Shown here: in pieces, positions 7,816 through 16,707 of the stretch | How positions within the stretch are numbered: position 1 is the first letter of the stretch | Layout: each line of letters opens with the position of its first letter | DNA from: Clostridium sp. DSM 17811 | GTDB taxonomy: Bacteria; Bacillota; Clostridia; Clostridiales; Clostridiaceae | Length of the DNA stretch: 64,000 bases | Reading direction: 5' to 3' | NCBI RefSeq assembly: GCF_018861905.1 | Contig: NZ_JAHLDU010000010.1 | Coordinates: forward strand, 62,001-126,000 | Translations under genes and position numbers: made by a program | The notes under the pieces: model-generated | The model's input: only the letters and a program-made list of their open reading frames with translations | Databases searched by the model: none | What the model was told of the DNA's origin: nothing

Positions 7816-8856
7816 ATGCAAACTATAAAGCTGTTATGTAGGAAAGAGTCAGTTATGAAAATAATATTATTTGCATCAATAGTAGTATTCGCGTATTTAA
7901 TAAGATCCATTTTTGATTTAATTTTATTAACTTTTATGATTACTTATTTAGTGAATAGTATGCAAAGTTTATTAGTGTGCCAAATCAACAAAATTATAAA
8001 AGTAAGTCCAACCATTATTACGATAATTATATATGTATTTATTACAGCAACTATAGCGCTCCTAGCAGTAAAATACATACCAATAGCAATATCTGAAAGT
8101 TTACTTGTTTTGGATAAGATGGAGTATAATGATTTTGCGAAAAACACAAAAGGCGTTATGCCATATCTGTCACCAATAGTTAATCAAATTGACATAGCAA
8201 GTTATGCTAAATCAGGTATTCAAAGTATTATGCTTTTGGTAACAAATTTAGGTAAATGGAGTATTAATTTCTTTATGGCACTTCTATTAAGTTTAGTATT
8301 TATATTAGAAAAGAAGAGTATTTTAAACTTTGTCTACAAGTTTAAACATAGTAGAGTATCAGGTGCATATAATTATTTTAGTTATTTTGGAAATAACTTC
8401 TTAAATTCTTTTGGTAAAGTAATCCAGGCTCAAATAATGATAGCAATTACAAATACAGTATTATCAATTATAGGACTTACTATAATGGGTTTTCCACAAT
8501 TATTTGCTCTTGCATTTATGATATTTATTTTAAGTCTTGTACCAGTGGCTGGAGTATTTATTTCTTTAATACCATTATGCTTAATTGCGTTCAAAATAGG
8601 TGGGGTAGTTAAAGTGCTATTTGTGCTTATTATGATTTTTATAATTCATGCGATTGAAAGTTATATTTTAAATCCAAAGTTTATGTCTGATACTACACAT
8701 CTTCCAATATTTTTTACTTTTGCAACATTAATAATATCAGAACATTTTATGGGTATATGGGGTCTTCTACTAGGCATACCAATAGTTATATTCTTATTGG
8801 ATTTAATTGGAGTGAATCTTAACGAAAAAAGTAGTCCTAAATTTACAGATGATTAA
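7816..8856 (+). CDS. AI-2E family transporter
   Basis: A 346-residue integral membrane protein with about eight hydrophobic segments: one pair near residues 17-45, one near 55-75, then a hydrophilic stretch, a helix near 145-165, and a dense cluster from 205 to the end with the family's typical GFPQLFALAFMIFILSLVPV and a late GIWGLLLGIPIV. This is the AI-2E/TqsA-PerM family, in which members export autoinducer-2 or act as sodium/proton antiporters; which applies here cannot be told. GAAGGAG precedes the ATG. The methyltransferase gene follows directly. A second family member is at 45736-46764. Confidence 0.88.
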   Translation: MQTIKLLCRKESVMKIILFASIVVFAYLIRSIFDLILLTFMITYLVNSMQSLLVCQINKIIKVSPTIITIIIYVFITATIALLAVKYIPIAISESLLVLDKMEYNDFAKNTKGVMPYLSPIVNQIDIASYAKSGIQSIMLLVTNLGKWSINFFMALLLSLVFILEKKSILNFVYKFKHSRVSGAYNYFSYFGNNFLNSFGKVIQAQIMIAITNTVLSIIGLTIMGFPQLFALAFMIFILSLVPVAGVFISLIPLCLIAFKIGGVVKVLFVLIMIFIIHAIESYILNPKFMSDTTHLPIFFTFATLIISEHFMGIWGLLLGIPIVIFLLDLIGVNLNEKSSPKFTDD

Positions 8857-8913
8857 TTGTCTAAGAAACACGTACAAAGTACGTTAGTTCATTCTTTGGA
8901 AGGTAGTGATTTT

Positions 8914-9777
8914 GTGGTAATAGAAAATATGCAGTCTGTATTAAAATGTCCTGTTTGTAATTTAAGTCTTGAAAAAAAAGAAAAACAATGCCTTTGTTTA
9001 AATAATCATAGTTATGATATATCTAGCAAAGGATACATTAATCTTTTATTAGCTAATCAAAAGAAAACCAAAGATCCTGGAGATAGTAAGGAAATGATGG
9101 AAGGTCGTAAAGATTTCTTAAATAGAGGGTATTATCACACTTTTTCAGATAGACTTAATGAGATAATAATATCGAATATAAGTGAAAAAAATATAAACAT
9201 ACTTGATGCCGGGTGTGGAGAAGGATATTTTTTATCAAGACTTAAGGAAGCTATATATGCGAATGAATCTAAATGTCTTTTAAACAAGCAATTTAATTTT
9301 TTTGGCGTAGATATATCGAAATCCGCAGTTACTTATGCAGTTAAGAGGGATAAAGAAATAAACTTTATAGTAAGCAGTAATTTTAATTTACCCATAATGC
9401 CAAATACTATAGATGTTATTATTAGAAATTTTGCGCCTTCTGATGATCTAGAACTTAAAAGAGTTCTAAAAGATAATGGAAAACTGATAGTTGTAACACC
9501 TGGGATTGAGCATTTATATGGTTTAAAAGAGATATTATATGTAAATGCGAGAAAACACGCGGAAAAAGAAACAACTTTTGAGGGGTTTAAATTAATAAAA
9601 AGATCAGAAGTTAAGTATAACATTCATTTAGAAGACAGGGAAAGTGTAAAAAATCTTATAAGAATGACCCCATATTATTGGACTTTTGACAATGCTATGA
9701 GAGAAAAAGCGATTGAGACTTCTAAACTTTCAACTGCACTTAATTTTGATATAAGTGTATATGAGAAATGTCGTTAA
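8914..9777 (+). CDS. 23S rRNA (guanine-N1) methyltransferase, RlmA type
   Basis: A zinc finger near the N-terminus (CPVC then two more ligands, CLNNH) is followed by a stretch typical of RlmA, KDPGDSKEMMEGRKDFL, and a SAM-binding domain with motif I LDAGCGEGYF. RlmA enzymes methylate N1 of G745 or G748 in 23S rRNA helix 35; position choice cannot be read here. I chose GTG at 8914 because GGAAGG lies 9 bases before it; an in-frame TTG at 8857 that touches the permease stop codon has no ribosome binding site but would add 19 residues. Likely cotranscribed with the permease and closed by a strong terminator. Confidence 0.85.
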   Translation: MVIENMQSVLKCPVCNLSLEKKEKQCLCLNNHSYDISSKGYINLLLANQKKTKDPGDSKEMMEGRKDFLNRGYYHTFSDRLNEIIISNISEKNINILDAGCGEGYFLSRLKEAIYANESKCLLNKQFNFFGVDISKSAVTYAVKRDKEINFIVSSNFNLPIMPNTIDVIIRNFAPSDDLELKRVLKDNGKLIVVTPGIEHLYGLKEILYVNARKHAEKETTFEGFKLIKRSEVKYNIHLEDRESVKNLIRMTPYYWTFDNAMREKAIETSKLSTALNFDISVYEKCR

Positions 9778-9820
9778 ATCATCTTCTGGGTAGCTGCAAA
9801 ATTACGAGAAATTAGAATTA

Positions 9821-9863
9821 ATAACTGGATGTAGGATTATCCTACAATCAGTTATTTTGTTTT
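9821..9863 (+). terminator. Intrinsic terminator after rlmA-like gene
   Basis: The arms ATAACTG and CAGTTAT, with the inner stem TGTAGGAT/ATCCTACA, form a hairpin at 9821-9855, followed by TTTGTTTT. Confidence 0.8.
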
Positions 9864-9948
9864 AAAATATAATTATTAGCTAGTAGTACTATATTTATAA
9901 TGTATAATAAACTATACCAATATAAATTTTTCCAAAGGAGGGGTTTGT

Positions 9949-10440
9949 GTGAAGTTTTATATAAAGCAAAAGATATTTTCAATAGGTGACAATTTTAGTA
10001 TTAAGGATTTTTCGGGCAATGATATGTTCAAGGTAGAAGGGAAAATTTTTTCAATAGGAAATAAGCTTAGAATTTATGACATGAAGGATAATGAAATTGT
10101 ATATATTGAGCAGAAATTATTTAAGTTATTACCGGAATATAATATATATCTAAATGGAAACTATGCCGCCAAGGTGAAGAAAGAATTTACTTTTTTTAGC
10201 AATAGGTTTCATATAGAAAGTAATATGGGCGATTATGAAATTGAAGGGGATTTTTTAGCTCATGATTTTTCAATAGTGAAAAATGGTAAAAGCATTGCGC
10301 AAATAAACAAGAGGTGGGTTTCATGGGGAGATACCTATGAAATAGATATAAATGAATCCGAAAATCATGTATTTGTATTAGCAATGGTAATTGTAATTGA
10401 CCAAGTGTTGCATGACAATAAAAATCAAAATAATGGATAA
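9949..10440 (+). CDS. LURP-one-related (YxjI-like) protein
   Basis: A 163-residue protein built of short repeated beta-strand motifs: FSIGDNFSIKDF, FSIGNKLRIYDM, LLPEYNIYLNG and so on, as in the tubby-like barrel of the LOR/YxjI family (Pfam LURP-one-related). Near the C-terminus the typical KRWVSWGDTYEIDI and a hydrophobic last helix VFVLAMVIVIDQVL appear. The function of bacterial members is unknown; plant relatives are defence-linked and the fold is related to phospholipid scramblases. GTG at 9949 is used, with AAAGGAGGGG 5 bases before it. Single gene. Confidence 0.85.
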   Translation: MKFYIKQKIFSIGDNFSIKDFSGNDMFKVEGKIFSIGNKLRIYDMKDNEIVYIEQKLFKLLPEYNIYLNGNYAAKVKKEFTFFSNRFHIESNMGDYEIEGDFLAHDFSIVKNGKSIAQINKRWVSWGDTYEIDINESENHVFVLAMVIVIDQVLHDNKNQNNG

Positions 10441-10468
10441 ATGTGAGAAGTAATAGATTTTATTATAA

Positions 10469-10509
10469 TTGATGTATTGATGTATTGATGAGGGCTAAGA
10501 TGATATAAT
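10469..10509 (+). promoter_or_regulatory. Tandem TTGATGTA repeats upstream of an extended -10
   Basis: TTGATGTA occurs twice in direct tandem at 10469-10484, followed by a partial third copy TTGATG (10485-10490). Ten bases on is TGATATAAT (10501-10509), an extended -10. The repeats could hold the -35 region or an activator site for the small gene at 10549. The regulatory reading is inference. Confidence 0.4.
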
Positions 10510-10548
10510 GTTAATGTATTTGATAAATAAAAGATTAGAGGTGTTATC

Positions 10549-10782
10549 ATGACTAATGATGAAATGTATAAACGAATAATTGTTATGACTAGTATTAAAA
10601 CTGCAAAAAGTTTTATTAAAACTTATGATATAAGTAAAAGTGATTTAAGCAAGCTTTGCAAAAAATTCAATATATTTATAGACGGTAAGGCTACTAAGGA
10701 TGATATGATTGATAGATTTTTAGGCGAGACATTGGGTAAAAAACTAAAAAACAAGGTGATTAACAAGTACAATATTAGATAA
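10549..10782 (+). CDS. Small basic protein of unknown function
   Basis: A 77-residue, lysine-rich protein. The C-terminal half, with a pattern of the kind LCKKFNIFIDGKATKDDMID, vaguely recalls SAP-like helix-turn-helix modules that bind nucleic acid, but the match is weak and I do not assign it. AGAGGTG precedes the ATG by 7 bases. It has an extended -10 promoter behind tandem repeats and stands just before splB, with no terminator between the two that I can see. Confidence 0.6.
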   Translation: MTNDEMYKRIIVMTSIKTAKSFIKTYDISKSDLSKLCKKFNIFIDGKATKDDMIDRFLGETLGKKLKNKVINKYNIR

Positions 10783-10865
10783 GTTTTTAAAAAATGTAAT
10801 TTTATGAATAGGATAAGTGTATAAATAACCTTATTTAATAAAACAATACTTATGAGGTGAAATTA

Positions 10866-11876
10866 ATGAAGTTATTTATACCAGATATTGCCTATATAGA
10901 CCCGAAATTATTAAAATTTGAGGAGTCAAAAAAAACAATAAAATATCTAGAAAAATTAAAGGTACCTATAGTTAATTCAAAAAAAGTTGTAATAGACTCT
11001 GGGTCTCCTGAGAAAAACTATGCAGTGGCTAAAAAGACTGTTCTTTTTACAACAAATGGTCAAAAGAAATTAGTGAGTTGTAAACCATCTGCAGATTACC
11101 AATTTTCGCTTTCGAGTTCATGCCCTGCAAATTGTGAATATTGTTATCTGCAAACTACCCAAGGTGAGAAGCCTTTCATGAAAATATTCCTAAATATTGA
11201 AGAAATTTTAGAAAATATACAAACATATATAGATGCTAACTTGCCAAGTATTACTTCTTTTGAATGTGCTAGTATAACTGATCCAATTGCACTTGAGCAT
11301 CTAAGTGGAAACTTAAAAAAATGCATAGAGTTTTTTGGGAGGAGTGAGAAGGGAAGACTTAGACTTGTAACCAAGTTTGATGATGTTGATCCATTTTTAA
11401 AACTGAAACACAACAAACACACAAAATTTAGATTTACTTTAAACACGCCTTATGTAATAGATAATTTCGAACATAATACCTCAACTTTTAAAGAACGAAT
11501 AGGCGCAGTTAAAAAAATAGCTTCTGCTGGGTACCCAATAGGATTTATAATTGCACCTATTATGATATATGATAATTGGAGGTCAGAGTATAAGGAACTA
11601 TTTGAAACGTTAAAAATAGCTCTTGCAGATTACAAAGATGAAGTAAGTTTTGAACTTATTCAACATAGATTTACAAAGGCTGCAAAGGAACTTATAGTGC
11701 AGAGATTTAAAAATACTAAGCTTGATCTGGATGAAGAAAAAAGGCTGTTAAAATGGGGACCATATGGAAAATTCAAGTATGTATATAAGAAACCAGAGAG
11801 TGAGGATATAAAGAATTATATCTCAGAACTGATAAACAATAATTTTGATTTAGCAATAATTGAATATTTCACTTAA
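10866..11876 (+). CDS. splB: Spore photoproduct lyase
   Basis: A radical SAM enzyme that reverses the thymine dimer (5-thyminyl-5,6-dihydrothymine) formed by UV in spore DNA, acting during germination. The cluster motif CPANCEYC places its ligands at Cys86, Cys90 and Cys93; the two tyrosines flanking Cys93 (YCY), important for radical transfer, are kept, and so is the C-terminal end IEYFT. The conserved H-donor cysteine (Cys141 in Bacillus subtilis, in EASCTSD) aligns here with Ser136, in ECASITD, with Cys134 two places earlier. I chose the ATG at 10866 because GAGGTGA sits just before it; the GTG at 10857 lies inside that ribosome binding site. 336 residues, normal length. Confidence 0.93.
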   Translation: MKLFIPDIAYIDPKLLKFEESKKTIKYLEKLKVPIVNSKKVVIDSGSPEKNYAVAKKTVLFTTNGQKKLVSCKPSADYQFSLSSSCPANCEYCYLQTTQGEKPFMKIFLNIEEILENIQTYIDANLPSITSFECASITDPIALEHLSGNLKKCIEFFGRSEKGRLRLVTKFDDVDPFLKLKHNKHTKFRFTLNTPYVIDNFEHNTSTFKERIGAVKKIASAGYPIGFIIAPIMIYDNWRSEYKELFETLKIALADYKDEVSFELIQHRFTKAAKELIVQRFKNTKLDLDEEKRLLKWGPYGKFKYVYKKPESEDIKNYISELINNNFDLAIIEYFT

Positions 11877-11903
11877 TAATTAAAATATTTTAGTAATTTA
11901 AAT

Positions 11904-11947
11904 AATAAACATGAATATCTATGTCTTCATGTTTATTTATTTTTTAT
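11904..11947. terminator. Terminator between splB and aat
   Basis: Arms AATAAACATGAA and TTCATGTTTATT with a 10-base loop (11904-11937) are followed by TATTTTTTAT for the plus strand. The minus strand has a weaker tract, so it may also serve aat. Confidence 0.75.
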
Positions 11948-11966
11948 ATTTTTAATATCATGTAGC

Positions 11967-12635
11967 TTATAATGATAATTTTAAAGGCGATTTTGATATT
12001 CCATCTTTCACAAGTTCTAAAAAGTTTTCTCTAGGCATATAAACGGCGCCTAAACTTTCAAGATGATTTGTATGAACCTGACAATCAATTAAAGAAAAAC
12101 CCTTATTTTCTAATACTTTTCCAAAGGTAATAAAGGCAACTTTAGATGCATTATCCATAGTAGAAAACATTGATTCACCAAAAAAACATTTTCCTATGCT
12201 TATCCCGTATAGTCCACCAACTAACTCATCATTGAACCAAGTTTCTACGCTGTGGGCATAGCCAAGTGTGTGGAGTTTGCAGTAAGCTTCAATCATTTCA
12301 TTTGTAATCCATGTGCCAGCCTCGCGCCTGAGATTTGAACAATTAGATATAACATCCCTAAAGTGAGTATCAAAGGTAACTTTATATATATTTTTTTTAA
12401 GTGTTTTTTTCATAGAGTGGGAAGTTCTTATATCTTTTGGATAAATGATAAATCTTGGATCAGGTGACCACCAAAGTATTGGTTCATCATCCGAGTACCA
12501 GGGAAATATTCCATTAGAATATGCAAGTAATAATCTCTCTTGCGATAAATCTCCACCAATTGCGAGTAACCCATCATCATCTGAAAGAGATGGGTGAGGG
12601 AATATTAATTCATTTGATAATCTATAAACTGTCAT
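11967..12635 (-). CDS. aat: Leucyl/phenylalanyl-tRNA--protein transferase
   Basis: The 222-residue protein matches Aat over its whole length: [20 protein letters not shown] near the start, [20 protein letters not shown] at 42-61, and [19 protein letters not shown] in the catalytic Gcn5-like fold. It moves Leu or Phe from tRNA to the N-terminus of proteins that start with Lys or Arg, marking them for ClpAP-type degradation (the N-end rule). AAAGGAG stands 8 bases before the ATG. It is a single gene on the minus strand, divergent from the DUF523 gene; the 12636-12862 gap shows no other feature. Confidence 0.95.
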   Translation of the reverse strand: MTVYRLSNELIFPHPSLSDDDGLLAIGGDLSQERLLLAYSNGIFPWYSDDEPILWWSPDPRFIIYPKDIRTSHSMKKTLKKNIYKVTFDTHFRDVISNCSNLRREAGTWITNEMIEAYCKLHTLGYAHSVETWFNDELVGGLYGISIGKCFFGESMFSTMDNASKVAFITFGKVLENKGFSLIDCQVHTNHLESLGAVYMPRENFLELVKDGISKSPLKLSL

Positions 12636-12862
12636 AATAACTCCTTTCAGTATATAACCTATAAACCTTATTATATACTACCTAAATCAATCTTACATGC
12701 TTTTACATTGATAGACATAAAAATTTGATTAAAAAGAAAGTTATGGAGCATCATAAAAAAGATGAAAACTAAAATAAATATTGAAGTAGTATGGAGATTG
12801 AAGTAACATAAATATATAATCTAATGAAAAATTATAGTAAATTGTTGAGAGGATGTTTTTAT

Positions 12863-13858
12863 ATGAAGTTGTCTTATAAGGAAAGAATAAATAATGTTAA
12901 ACCAGTAGTCGTTGTGAGTAGATGCTTAGGTTTTGAAGCGTGCAGATATAATGGTCAGATGGACGGTTGCAATTTAGTAGATAAATTAAATGATTATGTG
13001 GAGTTTATAACAGTTTGCCCTGAGGTCCAAATAGGACTAGATACCCCTAGGGAGGCTATAAGGATTGTTAAAGAAGATGAACTATCACCTGTGAAATTAG
13101 TGCAACATGTTACTGAGAGGGAATTAAGCACGGAAATGGTTGAATTTGGAGAGGAATTTCTAAAAGATCTTCCGAAAGTCGATGGCTTTCTACTGAAAAG
13201 CAAATCCCCATCTTGCGGCATAAAAGAGGTTAAAATTTACAAAAGTACACAAAAGGGTTCATCATCGGTTAAAGGAAAAGGATTATTTGGTGAACTAGTA
13301 ATAAATAAATTTCCTAGTGCCGCAATCGAAGATGATGGAAGGGTTAAAAACTATAATATAAGGCAACATTTTTTAACAAAATTATATATTATTAAGAATT
13401 TTAGAGTTATAGAAGAAAGTATGCTTATAGAAGATCTAGTTGAGTTTCATAGCACAAATAAGCTTCTTCTTATGTCGTACAACCAAAAGCAACTGAAAAT
13501 ACTCGGGAGAATTATAGGTAGCCATGGAGAATTAAGCGCAAAGCAAGTTTATGAAGAATATGCAATAAACCTTAATCTTGCCCTTAATAAGTTACCAAGA
13601 TATACATCGAATATAAATGTGCTTATAAAATCTATGGGCTATTTCTCAGATAAGTTAACGCATAGAGAAAAAGAATTTATTTTAAATACAATAGAACAAT
13701 ACAGAGAAAGTAAAATACCTTTTAGTGTTCCACTTTATGTTATAAAATCAAATGCTATACGTTTTGAAGAGAAAAATCTTATTAATCAAACTTTCTTTGA
13801 ACCTTATCCGCTTCAATTAGATAATGTTACTGATTCTGGAAAAGGTCTAGATAAATAA
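12863..13858 (+). CDS. DUF523-DUF1722 (YbgA-type) protein, TudS-like desulfidase domain
   Basis: Residues 14-160 are a DUF523 domain. Its motifs are CLGFEACRYNG (Cys21, Cys27), VCPEVQIGL (Cys52, Glu54) and KSPSCGI (Cys118). In TudS, a DUF523 thiouracil desulfidase, three cysteines at matching places bind a 4Fe-4S cluster, so a cluster is likely here. Residues 200-315 match DUF1722 (HSTNKLLLMSYNQKQLKILG). The fused form is known from E. coli YbgA. A sulfur-removal role on a thiolated base is inference. ATG at 12863 is chosen because GAGAGG lies 9 bases upstream; an ATG at 12824 would add 13 residues but has no such site. 331 residues. Confidence 0.85.
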   Translation: MKLSYKERINNVKPVVVVSRCLGFEACRYNGQMDGCNLVDKLNDYVEFITVCPEVQIGLDTPREAIRIVKEDELSPVKLVQHVTERELSTEMVEFGEEFLKDLPKVDGFLLKSKSPSCGIKEVKIYKSTQKGSSSVKGKGLFGELVINKFPSAAIEDDGRVKNYNIRQHFLTKLYIIKNFRVIEESMLIEDLVEFHSTNKLLLMSYNQKQLKILGRIIGSHGELSAKQVYEEYAINLNLALNKLPRYTSNINVLIKSMGYFSDKLTHREKEFILNTIEQYRESKIPFSVPLYVIKSNAIRFEEKNLINQTFFEPYPLQLDNVTDSGKGLDK

Positions 13859-13953
13859 AACAAATTAAATTCTATGTATAATTGTGATATATTTTTAATT
13901 TATTGAATGAATAATCCTTTCTTTGGACATAATTCCAAATAAGGAGGGGAATT

Positions 13954-14721
13954 ATGAAAAATAGAAAAATTTTATATTCACTTTTAACAATAATCTTAAT
14001 AGCTTTTGTTTGTGCCAATTATTCTCTAATCCATTATATGAATAAAAATGATTTAAAACTTGAAGCTTATGGTAATTTACCATATTTAAAGTTTACATCT
14101 AAAGTCATTGAAAACGGTAATTCATTACAAACATCTGTAACCACTAATTCGGCTAGGGTATCAACAGACACAAAATTCATTTTCAAGATTAAATATAAAG
14201 ATAATGTAGTAAGGAACATGGTACTTGAAAAGTATTTTAATAGTTCGAAAGTATTAATTAGAAAAAATAAGGAAGAACTTAATGAATATTTTAAAAATCA
14301 AGGTTACACAGTTTCTAATATGGGTACTGATGAAGTTGTTTTTGTTAATAATAGCAATAGGTATAGTTATAAAGCCAATAGATATTTTTTAGGTGTGTAT
14401 AGCGATATGGTTACAATATATAAAACAGATGAAAATGGAAATATATCAGCGAGTAAACTATTTAATGCTAACGTTTATTCAGCAGATGGTAAACAGCAGA
14501 AATATGATTTTGAAGCTGTAGACAAAGGAGAATTACAACATATTAAAATAATTGACTTAAAAGAAAAAGATGGACTAGTGGAGGATCTTATTCACGGCAG
14601 AAAATATAGCAAAGATGATGATACAAAAAAAGATATGGAAGATAGCGAAGAATATGAAAAAGGAGAATTCAAATCTCCGGCAAAGGCTTTTGATTATGCT
14701 ATGGGTCTATTAAAGTCATGA
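13954..14721 (+). CDS. Exported BofC-like protein upstream of ruvA
   Basis: A 255-residue protein with one N-terminal hydrophobic segment (residues 6-30), so it is membrane-anchored or secreted. The stretch ANRYFLGVYSDMVTIYKTDE (about 141-160) recalls the C-terminal domain of BofC, which in Bacillus sits between membranes and restrains the SpoIVB protease during sporulation. Position supports this: bofC lies just upstream of ruvAB in Bacillus subtilis. The sequence match is weak, and the tail from residue 205 is charged (KDDDTKKDMEDSEE) and different, so I call it BofC-like only. AGGAGGGG precedes the ATG. A strong terminator follows. Confidence 0.6.
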   Translation: MKNRKILYSLLTIILIAFVCANYSLIHYMNKNDLKLEAYGNLPYLKFTSKVIENGNSLQTSVTTNSARVSTDTKFIFKIKYKDNVVRNMVLEKYFNSSKVLIRKNKEELNEYFKNQGYTVSNMGTDEVVFVNNSNRYSYKANRYFLGVYSDMVTIYKTDENGNISASKLFNANVYSADGKQQKYDFEAVDKGELQHIKIIDLKEKDGLVEDLIHGRKYSKDDDTKKDMEDSEEYEKGEFKSPAKAFDYAMGLLKS

Positions 14722-14822
14722 TAAATTAATTTGAATTAATTAAAATAATGAAATATGTACTATATCATTAGGAAATATATTTTCTAGAAGGATAAAACTT
14801 TAAGAAATGTATTTTTCTAATA

Positions 14823-14860
14823 AAAAAGCCTTATGAATTATATTTCTTAAGGCTTTTTAC
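14823..14860 (+). terminator. Intrinsic terminator upstream of ruvA
   Basis: AAAAAGCCTTA and TAAGGCTTTTT form an 11-bp stem with a 14-base loop; the right arm supplies its own U-run. It isolates the ruv block from the BofC-like gene. Confidence 0.8.
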
Positions 14861-14997
14861 CATATTTTTTTATTTTCATGTATCTTATTTATTGAATTAA
14901 TAACGTTTAGGTGGTAAAGTAATATATGTTGCTATAAAAATAGAAGGATAACAATTAATAATTAGTATCTTAAAGGAAGCAGCAAGGAGGAAGTATT

Positions 14998-15597
14998 ATG
15001 TTCGAATATATAAAAGGCATTTTTGTAGGTATTAATAAAGACTATATTATACTAGACAATAACGGAATGGGTTATAGAATATATACTTCTGGAAGCACTA
15101 TGGCTAAGATGCCTAAAACAAATGAAACTGTATTATTATATATAAAACAAATTGTTAGAGAAGATTTTATTGGTTTGTATGGGTTTCTAACAAAAGATGA
15201 GATAGAGATGTTTAGCCTTGTAATTAGTATAAATGGAGTTGGGTCAAAAGCTGGTTTGTCATTACTTTCTATTTGCAGTGTAACAAATTTGAAGTATGCT
15301 ATTGTATCGGGGGATGAAAAAACTCTAATTCGGGCACCGGGTATAGGAAAGAAAATTGCTCAAAGAATAATTTTGGAACTTAGAGAAAAGATACATCTTG
15401 AGCAGTCTACCACTCAAGACCTATCACAGAATTCAGGAATGAATTTAATAGAAGATAGAAAACTTATGGAGGTTTTGGGTGCTCTTATTTCACTAGGATA
15501 TTCTGAAAAAGAAGCGGAAAAAGCAATGAGTGCTGTAAGTCATGAACAATCACTTGAAAACATAATTAAAGATTGTTTGAAATATTTAATGAACTAA
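14998..15597 (+). CDS. ruvA: Holliday junction DNA helicase subunit RuvA
   Basis: 199 residues with the three RuvA domains: an N-terminal OB fold (1-63, MFEYIKGIF and GYRIYTS), a tandem helix-hairpin-helix domain ([10 protein letters not shown] near 79-88 and [12 protein letters not shown] near 113-124) and a mobile C-terminal domain (150-199) that touches RuvB. RuvA tetramers hold four-way junctions and load the RuvB motor. AAGGAGG precedes the ATG by 8 bases. ruvB follows with 14 bases between. First gene of the ruvA-ruvB-queA-tgt-yajC series. Confidence 0.97.
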   Translation: MFEYIKGIFVGINKDYIILDNNGMGYRIYTSGSTMAKMPKTNETVLLYIKQIVREDFIGLYGFLTKDEIEMFSLVISINGVGSKAGLSLLSICSVTNLKYAIVSGDEKTLIRAPGIGKKIAQRIILELREKIHLEQSTTQDLSQNSGMNLIEDRKLMEVLGALISLGYSEKEAEKAMSAVSHEQSLENIIKDCLKYLMN

Positions 15598-15611
15598 GGT
15601 GGGAATATACT

Positions 15612-16619
15612 ATGGATGATACTCAGGAAAGAATTATTACTTCGTCTATTACAGAAGAAGATGTGGATGCTGAGTATTCTCTAAGACCTCAAAAGCTTGG
15701 AGAATATATTGGTCAATCTAAAATAAAAGAAAAATTAAGTATATTTATTAAAGCGGCTCAAAATAGAGACGAACCTCTTGATCACGTGCTTTTATATGGA
15801 CCACCAGGCCTTGGTAAGACAACTCTTGCGAATATTATTGCGAAAGAAATGAAAGGGAATTTAAAAGTAACTTCTGGACCAGCAATAGAAAGAGCAGGGG
15901 ATTTAGCAGCTATTTTAACTAGCCTTAGTGATTATGATGTGCTTTTTATTGATGAAATACATAGACTTAACAGATCTGTAGAAGAAATTTTATATCCTGC
16001 TATGGAAGATTATGCACTTGATATTGTTATAGGAAAAGGAGCATCTGCAAAATCCATAAGATTAGATCTTCCAAAATTCACACTTATTGGTGCAACAACT
16101 AGGATTGGGCTATTAACTGCCCCACTTCGTGATAGATTTGGAGTGCTAAGTGCTATGGAATATTATTCTCAAAGTGAGTTAAAAGAAATAGTAGTACGTT
16201 CAGCAGCTATTTTGAAAGTGGATATTACGAGTGATGCTGCGGTGGAAATTGCAAGACGTTCAAGGGGGACTCCAAGAATTGCAAATCGTTTGCTTAAGAG
16301 GGTAAGGGATTATTGTGATGTTAAGGGAAATGGAATTATAGATCTGAATATAGCAAAATCTGCATCAGAGCTCCTTGAAATAGACGACGAAGGTTTTGAT
16401 AGGATAGATAACAAAATGCTTGAAGCTATTATAGATAATTTTAATGGTGGGCCAGTTGGTATTGAAACATTATCCTATTTTGTAGGAGAAGAGATAGGCA
16501 CACTCGAAGATGTTTATGAACCATATCTAATTCAAAAGGGATTTATAATAAGGACACCAAGGGGACGAATAGCTTCTAAAAAAGCGTATCAACATTTAAA
16601 TAGACCACAAAAGACATAG
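15612..16619 (+). CDS. ruvB: Holliday junction branch migration ATPase RuvB
   Basis: A AAA+ motor of 335 residues: Walker A GPPGLGKT at 63-70, Walker B with DEIH at 114-117, sensor 1 GATTR, arginine finger region LRDRFG, and a C-terminal winged helix that ends with FIIRTPRGR. RuvB hexamers pump DNA through the RuvA-bound junction. The frame is open from an upstream ATG at 15573, but that lies inside ruvA and has no ribosome binding site; the ATG at 15612, with AAGGTGGG 7 bases before it, gives the normal RuvB N-terminus. Confidence 0.97.
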   Translation: MDDTQERIITSSITEEDVDAEYSLRPQKLGEYIGQSKIKEKLSIFIKAAQNRDEPLDHVLLYGPPGLGKTTLANIIAKEMKGNLKVTSGPAIERAGDLAAILTSLSDYDVLFIDEIHRLNRSVEEILYPAMEDYALDIVIGKGASAKSIRLDLPKFTLIGATTRIGLLTAPLRDRFGVLSAMEYYSQSELKEIVVRSAAILKVDITSDAAVEIARRSRGTPRIANRLLKRVRDYCDVKGNGIIDLNIAKSASELLEIDDEGFDRIDNKMLEAIIDNFNGGPVGIETLSYFVGEEIGTLEDVYEPYLIQKGFIIRTPRGRIASKKAYQHLNRPQKT

Positions 16620-16707
16620 AAAGCAAAGAAACTTAAATAATTCATAATATTAATTATGATGGACATAAAATTTAAATGATTTTTGCATAAAGAGAGGGTG
16701 TAATATT

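Noticed and set aside
8857-8913. TTG start for the RlmA-like gene right after the permease stop
   Set aside because: No ribosome binding site; GTG at 8914 has GGAAGG at a proper distance and leaves the zinc finger intact. Not excluded fully, as some homologues have longer N-termini.
15573-15611. Upstream ATG for RuvB
   Set aside because: Lies within ruvA, lacks a ribosome binding site, and would add residues not found in RuvB.
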